From Leptolyngbya sp. Cla-17 (GTDB lineage Bacteria > Cyanobacteriota > Cyanobacteriia > Leptolyngbyales > Leptolyngbyaceae), in NCBI RefSeq assembly GCF_016807185.1, contig NZ_JAEVYN010000002.1, forward strand, positions 676,528 through 740,527: a stretch of DNA of 64,000 nt, written 5' to 3'. The position numbers and the translations under genes were made by a program. Of this stretch, positions 18,161 through 26,922 are shown piece by piece. The notes beneath the pieces are model-generated. The model did no database searches. It was not told where the DNA came from and saw only the letters and a list, made by a program, of their open reading frames with translations. Within the stretch, counting starts at the first letter, position 1, and each line of letters begins with the position of its first letter.

Positions 18161-18580
18161 ATGCGTGTATTCATATTGTTGTTTAATGCTGGAACTAATA
18201 ATGAAGGTCTTCATAGCCTTCAAATTGGGGACCATAATGTTGTGCTGATGTTTGAAGAAGAAGACGATGCAACTCGCTATGCATTATTGCTAGAAGCCCA
18301 AGATTTTCCAGTTCCTGGAGTAGAAGCTTTTGACCAGGAAGAGATTGAGGAGTTTTGCCAAAGTTCTAGCTACCAGTGCCAAATTGTGCCCAAAGGATTT
18401 GTACCCCAATCTGATGCAGAACGGCTGCTACTCGCTCCGCCTGAAACAAACGTAGACGACGCTGAGTGGCAAATCAACCGTCATGCCGTTGAAAATCAAG
18501 CGGACTCAGACGACTCAGATAGCACCATGCCAAAGGACGCTTTAGAACAGATTCGGCGGCAGTTGGAAGGATTATTGTAA
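18161..18580 (+). CDS. DUF3110 domain-containing protein
   Basis: A 139-residue protein. The N-terminal 90 residues match DUF3110, a cyanobacterial/plastid domain: RVFILLFNAG, GLHSLQ, NVVLMFEEEDDATRYALLLEAQDFP, then VEAFDQEEIEEFC. The C-terminal third is acidic and low complexity (ADSDDSDS) with a final amphipathic helix. Function unknown. It lies 26 bases upstream of murQ in the same direction and may share its transcript. Confidence 0.86.
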   Translation: MRVFILLFNAGTNNEGLHSLQIGDHNVVLMFEEEDDATRYALLLEAQDFPVPGVEAFDQEEIEEFCQSSSYQCQIVPKGFVPQSDAERLLLAPPETNVDDAEWQINRHAVENQADSDDSDSTMPKDALEQIRRQLEGLL

Positions 18581-18606
18581 GTAGTAAAAAGTGGATTAGG
18601 GATTGC

Positions 18607-19572
18607 ATGAAGGATTTGCAACGCGGTTATCTGTTGACAGAGCAGGTAAACCCAAATAGCGACAATTTAGACCAGCGATCGCCACTAGAACTGGTGGATT
18701 TATTTGTTCAAGAGGATGCGAAGACCATTGCCGCGATCGCCCAAGCGCGAGAAGAATTGGCAGAAACCATTACCCGAACGGCTGCGGCAATGCGGCAGGG
18801 TGGTCGCCTATTTTATATTGGCGCTGGCACCAGCGGACGGTTAGGCGTGCTAGATGCCGCCGAATGCCCTCCTACCTTTTGTACTGATCCAGAGCAGGTG
18901 CAAGGCATTATTGCGGGAGGCGCAGGCGCACTGGTTCGCAGTTCAGAAGATTTGGAAGACCGACCCGACGATGGAGCCAGCGCGATCGCCCATCATCAGG
19001 TTAATTCTCGAGATGTCGTCATTGGCATTACCGCCGGTGGCACTACCCCTTACGTTCACGGCGCATTGAAAGCCGCACGGCAACGCGGAGCCACGACCAT
19101 TTTCATTGCCTGTGTGCCCAAAGATCAAGTTGCTGCCGATGTCGATATTGATATTCGACTTTTGGTTGGAGCCGAAATTCTCGCAGGCTCTACTCGCCTG
19201 AAAGCAGGCACTGTCACCAAGCTCGCCCTCAATATTATTTCCACAGGCACTATGGTGCAATTGGGTAAGGTGTACGGCAATCGTATGGTCGATGTGGCGG
19301 TGACAAACACTAAGCTCCACGATCGCGCCCTCCGCATTCTTTGCGATTTAACTGAACTGTCCCGTGAAGATGCAGGCTTTTTGCTAGAGCGCAGCGATCG
19401 CAACGTCAAACTCGCCCTCTTGATGCACTGGACAGGATTGGAAAAAACAGCAGGCGATCGCTTGCTCAGCCATCATCAGGGAAATTTGAGAACTGCGGTA
19501 CAAGAAATGAGTGCGGAGTTTGAAGTACGGAGTACGGAGTGCAAAAACCAAACCCCGAATCCCGAACCCTAA
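18607..19572 (+). CDS. murQ: N-acetylmuramic acid 6-phosphate etherase
   Basis: MurQ cleaves the lactyl ether of N-acetylmuramic acid 6-phosphate to give GlcNAc-6-phosphate and D-lactate, in peptidoglycan recycling. The SIS-fold landmarks are clear: LVDLFVQEDAKTIAAIAQA, YIGAGTSGRLGVLDAAECPP, GITAGGTTPYVHGAL and the end of the core AGFLLERSDRNVKLALLM. The core fills about 300 residues. The last 20 residues (RSTECKNQTPNPEP) are encoded by a repetitive tract that has invaded the 3' end. Interestingly, a D-lactate-dehydrogenase-like gene lies within 6 kb, though not in the same operon. Confidence 0.94.
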   Translation: MKDLQRGYLLTEQVNPNSDNLDQRSPLELVDLFVQEDAKTIAAIAQAREELAETITRTAAAMRQGGRLFYIGAGTSGRLGVLDAAECPPTFCTDPEQVQGIIAGGAGALVRSSEDLEDRPDDGASAIAHHQVNSRDVVIGITAGGTTPYVHGALKAARQRGATTIFIACVPKDQVAADVDIDIRLLVGAEILAGSTRLKAGTVTKLALNIISTGTMVQLGKVYGNRMVDVAVTNTKLHDRALRILCDLTELSREDAGFLLERSDRNVKLALLMHWTGLEKTAGDRLLSHHQGNLRTAVQEMSAEFEVRSTECKNQTPNPEP

Positions 19573-19603
19573 AACCCGAACCCTGAACCCCGAACTCTGA
19601 ACT
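19519..19603. repeat. Degenerate short tandem repeat tract at the murQ 3' end
   Basis: The tract contains GTACGGAGTACGGAGTGC and then seven-to-eight-base units of the type CCCGAAC/CCCTGAAC/CCCCGAAC. It resembles the heptameric STRR-type repeats of filamentous cyanobacteria. It spans the murQ stop codon and runs up to the GTG start of the next gene. Confidence 0.7.
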
Positions 19604-20158
19604 GTGGATAAGAAAGAACTACGGCGATCGCTGCTTAAAAAGCGTCAATCGTTATCATCAGAAGCTCATCAGCATCAAAGCTTGCAGATTTGTCAGAATC
19701 TAAAAGACGCTCAATTGTTTATCAATGCAAAACTGATTTTGGCGTACTTTAGCACTCGTCAAGAACCAGATTTGAGTTCATTATTTGCACTGCCTAAACA
19801 CTGGGGATTTCCTCGCTGTGTATCCACTGACTTATGCTGGCATGAATGGTCATTAAATAACTCCCTACCTTTGCAAAAAGGAGCTTTTGGCATTTTAGAA
19901 CCCCATCCAAACTCGCCCTTAATCCAGTCTGATGCAGTGGATTTGATCCTGCTGCCTGCCGTTGCTTGCGATCGCCAGGGGTATCGTTTAGGATACGGCG
20001 GCGGTTTTTATGATCGCCTACTCAGCAGCCCTCCCTGGAACCAAAAAGCCACCATTGGCATCGTGTTCGACTTTGCCCATCTGCCCGCCTTGCCCAAGGA
20101 CCCTTGGGATCAGCGCTTACAAGCCGTCTGCACCGAATCTGGATTATTTTCTTGTTGA
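19604..20158 (+). CDS. 5-formyltetrahydrofolate cyclo-ligase
   Basis: A 184-residue enzyme (5,10-methenyl-THF synthetase, FAU1/YgfA family) that converts 5-formyl-THF with ATP to 5,10-methenyl-THF in one-carbon metabolism. The conserved ending LLPAVACDRQGYRLGYGGGF is diagnostic, as is KLILAYFSTRQEPD in the N-terminal half. The start is a GTG at 19604; the frame is closed upstream by the repeat tract and the encoded N-terminus (KKELRRSLLKKRQSL) is normal for the family. Between murQ and recQ, same direction. Confidence 0.92.
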   Translation: MDKKELRRSLLKKRQSLSSEAHQHQSLQICQNLKDAQLFINAKLILAYFSTRQEPDLSSLFALPKHWGFPRCVSTDLCWHEWSLNNSLPLQKGAFGILEPHPNSPLIQSDAVDLILLPAVACDRQGYRLGYGGGFYDRLLSSPPWNQKATIGIVFDFAHLPALPKDPWDQRLQAVCTESGLFSC

Positions 20159-20203
20159 GTGTGTTTGCCTCGTGGGAACTCTGAAGTTACTCAGGATGCC
20201 ATC

Positions 20204-21703
20204 ATGACTATGACGACTCAACCGATCAAACGCTCCAGCCAGCCATTGAACCAGCCAGTCAACCAGACGGCGATTCAAGCAACACTGCAACAAATTTGGG
20301 GTTACTCCAGCTTTCGTCCGCCCCAACGAGAAATCGTTGACTGTTTATTGCAAAACCGCGATGCACTGATTATTTTGCCCACGGGTGGCGGCAAATCGCT
20401 TTGCTTTCAACTTCCCGCGTTGATACAGCCTGGTTTAACGCTTGTAGTCTCACCGCTGGTCGCATTGATGGAAAACCAAGTCCAAGAATTGCATCAGCGA
20501 GATCGCCGCTTTCAACAATCCGTGGCGCTGTTGCATAGTGAACTAGCGCGATCGCCCTTTCAAAAAACGCTTTGGGCGCTGGAGCACCAGCGGTTGCGCT
20601 TACTCTACCTCTCTCCAGAAACTTTACTGAGTCCGGCAATTTGGGAGCGATTGTGCAAACCAGAGTTAAAAATTAACGGGCTGATCTTAGATGAAGCCCA
20701 TTGTTTGGTGCAGTGGGGAGACACATTTCGTCCAGCATATTATCGTTTAGGAGCGGTGCGTTCAGCCTTGTTGCAGGCAAAACCACCAGGCAGCCAAATC
20801 TTTATCGCTGCTTTTACCGCTACGGCTGACCCTATCGCTCAGCAAACGATTCAGCGGGTTTTGCAGCTCAACCAACCTCAAATTTTCCGGCAAAATCCTT
20901 ATCGTGCCAATCTCAATTTGAACGTTCAAGTCGTGTGGACCCCTCGCCAACGACGATCTCGCCTGCTTCAGTTTATCCAGGCACACCCCAACCAGTCGGG
21001 CTTGGTGTACGTGCGATCGCGCCGGGAAAGTGAAGAACTAGCGAATTGGCTGACCCAACAAGGATTTTCCACAGCGGCTTATCATGCTGGACTGTATGCA
21101 GGAGATCGTCGTCAGATTGAGCAAGATTGGATCGCCGACACGCTGCAATTTGTGATTTGCACGAGCGCGTTTGGCATGGGCATCAATAAGCCTGATGTGG
21201 GATGGATTGTGCATTTCCATGCGCCGCTGTTGCTGAGCGAATATGTGCAAGAAGTGGGGCGCGCCGGACGAGATGGCAACCTCGCCCATGCCCTTACCCT
21301 GATCAGCGAACCAACTGGATTGCTTGATCCACAGGATAAACAGCGCCGACAATTTTTTGAAACTCAAACCCAAAGGCAATATCGCACCGCTCAAGATCTC
21401 GTCCGCAAACTGCCGTTGCAAGGGGATGTCACCGCCATCAGCAAACAGTTTCCAGGAAGCGCGATCGCCCTTTCCCTGTTGCATCAAGCCGGCTGCTTAG
21501 AATGGACCGATCCGTTTCACTACGCACTTCAACCGGGAGCACAATCGCCAAAATTTAGCCAGTCCAATAGCGGTGCCGTTCGTCAAATGACGGATTATCT
21601 AAAAACAAAAGCCTGTCGCTGGCAGTTTCTTCTTAACGCCTTTGGGTTCACCCACGAAGCTCAAACGTTTCGCTGTGGTCACTGCAATAATTGTCAAGGA
21701 TGA
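20204..21703 (+). CDS. recQ: RecQ-family ATP-dependent DNA helicase, short form
   Basis: A 499-residue superfamily 2 helicase. Visible motifs: Ia-I region YSSFRPPQREIVDCLL and ILPTGGGKSLCFQLPAL, motif II DEAHCLVQWGDTFRPAY, motif III AAFTATADP, the motif IV region GLVYVRSRRESEELANWL, motif V ICTSAFGMGINKPDVGW and motif VI YVQEVGRAGRDG. The zinc-binding segment survives at the end as CRWQFL...CGHCNNCQG. The winged-helix and HRDC domains of long RecQ are absent. The frame extends 15 codons upstream to a GTG, but the ATG at 20204 is preferred. A strong terminator overlaps its stop codon. Confidence 0.92.
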   Translation: MTMTTQPIKRSSQPLNQPVNQTAIQATLQQIWGYSSFRPPQREIVDCLLQNRDALIILPTGGGKSLCFQLPALIQPGLTLVVSPLVALMENQVQELHQRDRRFQQSVALLHSELARSPFQKTLWALEHQRLRLLYLSPETLLSPAIWERLCKPELKINGLILDEAHCLVQWGDTFRPAYYRLGAVRSALLQAKPPGSQIFIAAFTATADPIAQQTIQRVLQLNQPQIFRQNPYRANLNLNVQVVWTPRQRRSRLLQFIQAHPNQSGLVYVRSRRESEELANWLTQQGFSTAAYHAGLYAGDRRQIEQDWIADTLQFVICTSAFGMGINKPDVGWIVHFHAPLLLSEYVQEVGRAGRDGNLAHALTLISEPTGLLDPQDKQRRQFFETQTQRQYRTAQDLVRKLPLQGDVTAISKQFPGSAIALSLLHQAGCLEWTDPFHYALQPGAQSPKFSQSNSGAVRQMTDYLKTKACRWQFLLNAFGFTHEAQTFRCGHCNNCQG

Positions 21704-21734
21704 GCGATCGCCCAGTCCTTGGCAATTATTTTTT
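21686..21734 (+). terminator. Rho-independent terminator overlapping the recQ stop
   Basis: A 15-bp stem (AATAATTGTCAAGGA pairing with TCCTTGGCAATTATT, one G-U pair) is followed by T6. The left arm consists of the last recQ codons, the stop lies in the loop, and the loop also contains GCGATCGC. Confidence 0.88.
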
Positions 21735-21740
21735 AGCAAT

Positions 21741-23324
21741 CTAGCTAGCAGAAACGGTGAGGCTGGAGGGCTTAGCGCGATCACCCTGTAGCTGAACACC
21801 GCGATCATTTGCCTCTAGATGCCGGAGGATTTTGTAGATCGTTTCGATCTCATTGGGTGCGCCTGCTTTAGCCGCTAGCTCAGTTAGAGATATCGACTGA
21901 CCTGCACCCTTCAGGGCTGCGATCGCTTTTGCTTGCAGATCCAACACCGAAGCCGCTGCTTTTTTGCCCGCTTCCACCCCCGGCTGATGATAAGCGTTGA
22001 CATTCACTAAGGAAGCATACAAGCCCACAGCGCGCTCATAAAGGGCAATCAGCATCCCCACGGTGTAGGGTGTCACTTCGGAGATGGTGAGGGTGATCGA
22101 ATCACGACGATTATCGTATAAGGCGCGGCGAGTGCCTTGCAGCAAACCAGAAAGGTAATCGCCCGATGTTACTCCCGGCTCTACTTCCATGGAGCCGCCA
22201 TCACGATCTTTTAGCACTTCGATGAAGGTGGCAAAAAAGTTAGGAACTCCTTCCCGTAGCTGTTGAACATAGGCATGTTGGTCGGTAGAGCCTTTGTTGC
22301 CATACACCGCGATTCCCTGGTTGACGACCTTGCCATCCAAGTCCGTTTCCTTGCCCAAAGACTCCATCACTAATTGCTGCAAATAGCGTGAGAATAAAAG
22401 CAAGCTGTCTTTGTAGGGCAAAATCACCATATCTTTTTCGCCTTTGCCATTTCCGGCATAGTACCAGGCGAGGGCAAGTAAGGCAGCGGGATTTTGTTTT
22501 AGGTCGGGAATGCGAGTGACAGTATCCACATCCTTTGCCCCCTGCAAAATGGCGTGTATATCAATGCCCTGCAAAGAAGCTGCCAGCAGACCAACTGCGG
22601 AGAATTGAGACGTGCGTCCGCCGACCCAATCAAACATGGGAAACTCGGCAACCCAGCCTTCCAGTCCACCTAATTCATCTAGCTTGCTGCCCTGCATGGT
22701 AATGGCAACGGCATGTTTCGGAAAATTCAATTTTTGCTGTTCGTAGGCGTGTTTGACTTCCAACATGCCGTTGCGCGTTTCGGGTGTGCCGCCGGATTTG
22801 CTGGTAACGATTACAAGGGTACTTTTCAGGCGATCGCCCAGTTTGTTCAAAATCCGATCAATCCCAGCAGGATCGGTATTGTCGATGAAGTGAATCGGCA
22901 TTGGGGAATCCAGCGGAGACAGCGCCTCGGACACAAACTGAGGTCCTAAGGCAGAGCCGCCAATGCCAATAGAAAGAATATCGGTAAAGTGAGTCGCTTC
23001 GGGTGGAACAATTTCGCCAGCATGAATGCTCTGGGCAAAGGATTCGATCCGCTTTAGAGTTTCGATGATTTCCTGACCCAATGAGGGTGGGGCAAGATCG
23101 GGATCACGTAGCCAATAGTGACCCACCATGCGGTTTTCATCAGGATTGGCGATCGCACCGCCTTCCAAAGCTGCCATGTCTTGAAATGCTTGCTCAAATT
23201 TAGGTTTAAGCGACTCTAGGAATGAGTCTGTAAATCGCATTCGGCTAATATCCAGATACAGCCCTAGCCCCTCGTGGTAATAGAGCCACTCCTCGTAACG
23301 CTTCCAGAGTGCTTGAGTGTCCAT
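21741..23324 (-). CDS. pgi: Glucose-6-phosphate isomerase
   Basis: Interconverts glucose-6-phosphate and fructose-6-phosphate. The protein of 527 residues has the cyanobacterial/Clostridium-type PGI pattern: SIGIGGSALGPQFVSEAL, VIVTSKSGGTPETRNGM, FDWVGGRTSQFSAVGLL, GNKGSTDQHAYVQQL and a helix-turn-helix-like C-terminus (KILRHLEANDRGVQ). The frame is open 42 codons further upstream through a low-complexity repeat, but homologues start at MDTQALWKRYEEWL, so the ATG at 23324 is chosen. The next gene upstream is glk, so glucose phosphorylation and isomerisation sit side by side. Confidence 0.95.
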   Translation of the reverse strand: MDTQALWKRYEEWLYYHEGLGLYLDISRMRFTDSFLESLKPKFEQAFQDMAALEGGAIANPDENRMVGHYWLRDPDLAPPSLGQEIIETLKRIESFAQSIHAGEIVPPEATHFTDILSIGIGGSALGPQFVSEALSPLDSPMPIHFIDNTDPAGIDRILNKLGDRLKSTLVIVTSKSGGTPETRNGMLEVKHAYEQQKLNFPKHAVAITMQGSKLDELGGLEGWVAEFPMFDWVGGRTSQFSAVGLLAASLQGIDIHAILQGAKDVDTVTRIPDLKQNPAALLALAWYYAGNGKGEKDMVILPYKDSLLLFSRYLQQLVMESLGKETDLDGKVVNQGIAVYGNKGSTDQHAYVQQLREGVPNFFATFIEVLKDRDGGSMEVEPGVTSGDYLSGLLQGTRRALYDNRRDSITLTISEVTPYTVGMLIALYERAVGLYASLVNVNAYHQPGVEAGKKAAASVLDLQAKAIAALKGAGQSISLTELAAKAGAPNEIETIYKILRHLEANDRGVQLQGDRAKPSSLTVSAS

Positions 23325-23399
23325 ATCTTTACTCACACTTGCAACCATAATGACGCTACCGCATTGTTTCAACGTGTTTAAATCAGCCCACTGTTCTAC

Positions 23400-23458
23400 T
23401 TCGCTTGCCCTCACCCCAAGTCTCTCCCACGGGAAGAGAGGAGCCAACAAGAAGCGCT
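23400..23458. repeat. Interspersed G/C-skewed repeat with hairpin in the pgi leader
   Basis: The tract CCCTCACCCCAAGTCTCTCC continues into CTCTCCCACGGGAAGAGAG, which can fold on itself. Such CCTCACCCC plus self-complementary CTCTCCC modules are a recurrent intergenic repeat type in filamentous cyanobacteria. It lies between glk and pgi in their transcribed leader. Confidence 0.5.
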
Positions 23459-23520
23459 AAGTCTATTTTGCGAAGTTCTTTGATTTCTTGTTATGTCCTA
23501 CGATACATCTATTCGTTGGG

Positions 23521-24582
23521 TCAGTTTTGCAGTTGAGCCGCACAAAGCGCCGAGCCAAGTAGCCCCACGCGGGGGTTCAGCACAACATGCACCGGAATCT
23601 GGGCGATCGCTTTACTCACTCGACCTTTGTCATCAAACGCTTCTAAGAAATCGCCCTGTTGGATCAACGGCAAATTTTTAGCAGCAATGCCACCTGCAAT
23701 GTAAACGCCCCCATAGGGCAATAGCTTCAGGGCAAGATTGCCTGCTTCGGCTCCATAGGCGCGCACAAATAAATTCATCGTTTCCTGGCACAAATAATCT
23801 CGGTTATTTTGAGCATGACGAGAAATTGCTGATGGTAGATCGACGGTTTTTTCTTCTTTGCCAGTCTCTTGTTGCCAGGTCTGAAAGATTTCAGCCATTT
23901 CTGGAGATTCTTTGGCCCCCCCCCGGCTTCGCATAAATAAGTAAATGGACTCAATTCCCATGCCAGATACCACCCGTTCGACCGACACGCGCCTCAGATC
24001 GTATCGCTCTTTGAGAAAGCGCAAAAGCTGATATTCCAGTTCAGAGCGGGGTGAAAAGTCAGTGTGTCCGCCTTCGGTGGCAAACACCCGATAGCCGACC
24101 CGCTGCGGGATTACATAGCCCTGTCCGAGTCCAGTTCCGGCTCCAATGATGGCGATCGCCCCCGTGGGATCAGGCTGACCCGATCGCAACGTGCAGATAT
24201 CTTCCGGTGGCAATGCCAGCACCCCATAGCCCACGGCAGCAAAATCATTGATTAGCGTCACCAGGGGAATTTGCAAACTTCGCTGCAAATCTTCTACCTG
24301 TAAAACCCAGCCTAAATTTGTTAGCTTTGAGGCGTTGTGAACGACGGGTCCCGCAATCCCAAAGCAGGCGGATTCAGGCAGCGGCACCTCACCAATCACA
24401 TCCTTGGCTTGATCCATAAACAGCCGCACCATCGGCACCAGATCAGGAAAATCGCGGCTGGAATAGGTGTGTTCATAAAGCGTTTTTAAGGAAGGCAACC
24501 TGGCGGAATCTGTTTGCTCAGCTTGCACTAAACGCAAAATCGTTTTTGTGCCGCCAACATCTCCAGCCAGCAAGATTGTCAT
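23521..24582 (-). CDS. glk: Glucokinase
   Basis: ROK-independent bacterial glucokinase (Glk family, 353 residues) that phosphorylates glucose with ATP. The N-terminal phosphate loop is LLAGDVGGTKTILRLV. Further blocks are CFGIAGPVV, LINDFAAVGYGVLALP with the catalytic Asp, AIIGAGTGLGQGYVIP, and EGGHTDFSPRSELEYQLL. It is immediately upstream of pgi in the same direction (196-base gap holding a repeat). Together they feed glucose or glycogen-derived sugar into glycolysis and the oxidative pentose phosphate pathway. Confidence 0.94.
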   Translation of the reverse strand: MTILLAGDVGGTKTILRLVQAEQTDSARLPSLKTLYEHTYSSRDFPDLVPMVRLFMDQAKDVIGEVPLPESACFGIAGPVVHNASKLTNLGWVLQVEDLQRSLQIPLVTLINDFAAVGYGVLALPPEDICTLRSGQPDPTGAIAIIGAGTGLGQGYVIPQRVGYRVFATEGGHTDFSPRSELEYQLLRFLKERYDLRRVSVERVVSGMGIESIYLFMRSRGGAKESPEMAEIFQTWQQETGKEEKTVDLPSAISRHAQNNRDYLCQETMNLFVRAYGAEAGNLALKLLPYGGVYIAGGIAAKNLPLIQQGDFLEAFDDKGRVSKAIAQIPVHVVLNPRVGLLGSALCAAQLQN

Positions 24583-24671
24583 AGCTACCCTCCACTCTGC
24601 TCATATTACGTTTTCAATTGTGCGTTGCTTCAGGGCTAAGCGTCATCTTCCGTTTGAAAAATGGCAAACAC

Positions 24672-25694
24672 TTAAGCCGTGGCAGGCACCTTTTCAGGTG
24701 GCTTGACCTCATTAGACAGTGGCTTTCCTTGTTCAAATTCGGTGATGCTGGCCAGGGTGGTTTTGGCGATAGTTCCGATCGCTTCTTGAGTGAAAAATGC
24801 CTGGTGACCCGTCATAATCACGTTTGGAAACGACAAGAGCCGCTCAATCACATCATCTTGAATAATTTCACAGGACAAATCTTCAAAAAATAGCTCAGAT
24901 TCTTGTTCGTACACATCCAGCCCTAAGGCCCCGATGTGTTTGGCTCTCAACCCCGCAATCACGGCTTCCGTCTCCACTAAGCCGCCTCGGCTGGTGTTAA
25001 TGATGATGATACCGGGCTTCATTTGCGCGATCGCGTCAGCGTTGATCAGGTAATAATTTTCTGGCGTGAGGGGACAATGGAGCGAAATTACATCTGACTG
25101 GCTAAACAATTCCGGGAGGGTGACGTATTTGCCGCCCAGTTCGCTTTCAAACGCTGAGTTGGGGTGTAAATCATAGCCAAGTAGCTTGCAACCAAAGCCC
25201 TGCGACATGATTTTGGCAAAGATCTGACCAATTTTTCCGGTGCCAATGATGCCGACGGTGCGATCGTGCAAATCCACACCCATCAATCCATCGAGAGCAA
25301 AGTTGCTGTCACGGGTGCGGTTATAGGCCCGATGAATTTTTCGATTGAGACATTGCAGCAGCGCCACTGCATGTTCTGCCACCGAGTAGGGTGAATAGAC
25401 TGTCACCCGCACGACTTTGATGCCCAATTCAGCCGCCACGTTTAAATCCACATTGTTAAACCCGGTGCAGCGCAACGCAATGAATCGAGTGCCTCCCGCC
25501 GCTAAAATTTTTAAGGTGTCGGCAGTGGCATCGTCATTCACAAAAATGCACACCGCCTCACATCCACTGGCAAGGGTCGCAGCAGCAGGATTCAACGGGG
25601 TTTCATGAAAAATAAGTTCATGCCCGTAATCGGTGTTGGCACCTGTTAGAAACTGGCGATCGTAAGACTTGGTGCTAAAAATGGCAACTTTCAT
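24672..25694 (-). CDS. ldhA: D-lactate dehydrogenase-type 2-hydroxyacid dehydrogenase
   Basis: A 340-residue NAD-dependent D-isomer-specific 2-hydroxyacid dehydrogenase, closest to D-lactate dehydrogenase (LdhA/Ddh). The NAD fingerprint is TVGIIGTGKIGQIFA. The catalytic Arg is in INTSRGGLVETEAV, the Glu in LGLDVYEQESELFFED and the His in MTGHQAFFTQEAI. The long LFFEDLSCEIIQDD loop before the His block is typical of LdhA. It would reduce pyruvate to D-lactate in dark fermentation, or oxidise D-lactate. It lies upstream of glk and pgi on the same strand. Confidence 0.9.
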   Translation of the reverse strand: MKVAIFSTKSYDRQFLTGANTDYGHELIFHETPLNPAAATLASGCEAVCIFVNDDATADTLKILAAGGTRFIALRCTGFNNVDLNVAAELGIKVVRVTVYSPYSVAEHAVALLQCLNRKIHRAYNRTRDSNFALDGLMGVDLHDRTVGIIGTGKIGQIFAKIMSQGFGCKLLGYDLHPNSAFESELGGKYVTLPELFSQSDVISLHCPLTPENYYLINADAIAQMKPGIIIINTSRGGLVETEAVIAGLRAKHIGALGLDVYEQESELFFEDLSCEIIQDDVIERLLSFPNVIMTGHQAFFTQEAIGTIAKTTLASITEFEQGKPLSNEVKPPEKVPATA

Positions 25695-25833
25695 GGCGCA
25701 AACCTCTTAGCGAGAAAGCATTGCTCCAAAACTTACCCTATGAGTGAATTTTTTGCAGTGTCGTGTGACTCAGGGGGCCTGCCAGAGTGGATCGCGCCAA
25801 TACAATTCGCTAAAGATAAAAGCCCTTTGATCC

Positions 25834-26058
25834 TCATTTTGAATCTTTAAATTCTTCCAGTTGCTCCAGTCGCAGCCAAATGTTGGGAGTGGGAGTAATG
25901 CCAAACTTTACCAAGGCGTAGTCGCCACTGAGATCGACCACTTCACCTTTGCTGGTAAACAGATAGGACGGCAAGCGCGGATCGCTGGCTTTGGCTTCTA
26001 GACTGTTTTCTAGCTTTTCTTTGATGGCACGAACAAAGTCACCGCGTTTGATAGGCAT
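25834..26058 (-). CDS. ndhO: NDH-1 complex subunit O
   Basis: A 74-residue peripheral subunit of the cyanobacterial/plastid NDH-1 complex, which runs cyclic electron flow, respiration and CO2 uptake at the thylakoid. The sequence MPIKRGDFVRAIKEKLENSL, then LPSYLFTSKGEVVD, YALVKFG and the ending NIWLRLEQLEEF are family hallmarks, and the length is normal. It stands alone, divergent from the DUF429 gene. Confidence 0.95.
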   Translation of the reverse strand: MPIKRGDFVRAIKEKLENSLEAKASDPRLPSYLFTSKGEVVDLSGDYALVKFGITPTPNIWLRLEQLEEFKDSK

Positions 26059-26139
26059 AGGGTCACTACAATCAAGATCTTTCGATATTCTAAGGTGTGA
26101 AGGGCGTAAGGAATCAGAAGTTAGAAGTGGAAACGATAA

Positions 26140-26898
26140 ATGAAGTTTATCGGCGTTGATTTGGGCTGGAGTTCGGGGGCGAGTGGATTGTGTTGTTTAG
26201 AGTGGCGATCGGGCAAGTTGACGCTACTGGATTTGCAGAGGATATCGGCGATCGCCGATATCCTCGCCTGGATCGATGATTGGATTGCGCCCGATCAGCC
26301 TGGAATGGTGGCGGTAGATGCCCCAACCCTAATTCCCAACGCAACCGGGATGCGCCTATGCGATCGCTTGGCTCACAAGCATTTTGGCAAATATCATGCA
26401 GGCTGCTATCCGGCAAATCTGGGTTCCACGTTTGCTCAACGCACTTTGGCATTTGGCTTGAGCTTGGAAAAACGCGGCTTTCATCATGCGCCGATCATTC
26501 AGCCCCAGCAGCGAGGACGCTGGCAAATTGAAGCCTTTCCTCACCCTGCGATCGTCCATCTGTTCAGCTTGCCGCGCATCTTGAAGTACAAAAAAGGAAC
26601 TCTCGCAGAACGTCGCCCTGAACTTGCCCGATTGCGCTATTACATTCACGAGTTCCTGCCGCTGCACGATCCGCCCTTAGACGTGAGCCTCAGCACGATT
26701 GCTATTCCAGAGATTCCGTTGAAAGGGGCTGAGCTGAAAGCCGTGGAAGACCAGCTAGACAGCCTCATTTGTGCCTATATTGCTGCCCACTGGTGGCATT
26801 GGGGTCTTGAGCGAAATTTGGTATTAGGCGATCGCTCTGAAGGCTACATCGTTGTGCCCACTCCAAACATGACGAATGAAAGTTCCAGTGACGAATAG
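26140..26898 (+). CDS. DUF429 domain-containing protein
   Basis: A 252-residue protein of the DUF429 family, which has an RNase H-like fold and is predicted to be nuclease-like. The N-terminal block KFIGVDLGWSSGASGLC carries the first acidic residue of such folds, and VAVDAPTLIPN the second. ERRGFHHAP-like and WQIEAFPHPAIVHLF segments follow, and the ending LDSLICAYIAAHWWHWG fits the family. Biochemical function is unproven. Confidence 0.84.
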   Translation: MKFIGVDLGWSSGASGLCCLEWRSGKLTLLDLQRISAIADILAWIDDWIAPDQPGMVAVDAPTLIPNATGMRLCDRLAHKHFGKYHAGCYPANLGSTFAQRTLAFGLSLEKRGFHHAPIIQPQQRGRWQIEAFPHPAIVHLFSLPRILKYKKGTLAERRPELARLRYYIHEFLPLHDPPLDVSLSTIAIPEIPLKGAELKAVEDQLDSLICAYIAAHWWHWGLERNLVLGDRSEGYIVVPTPNMTNESSSDE

Positions 26899-26922
26899 CA
26901 AGTTCTACTTGCACTACGCACT

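Noticed and set aside
23325..23450. N-terminal extension of glucose-6-phosphate isomerase
   Set aside because: It is translated from an interspersed repeat and spacer; the family start is MDTQALWKRYEEWL.
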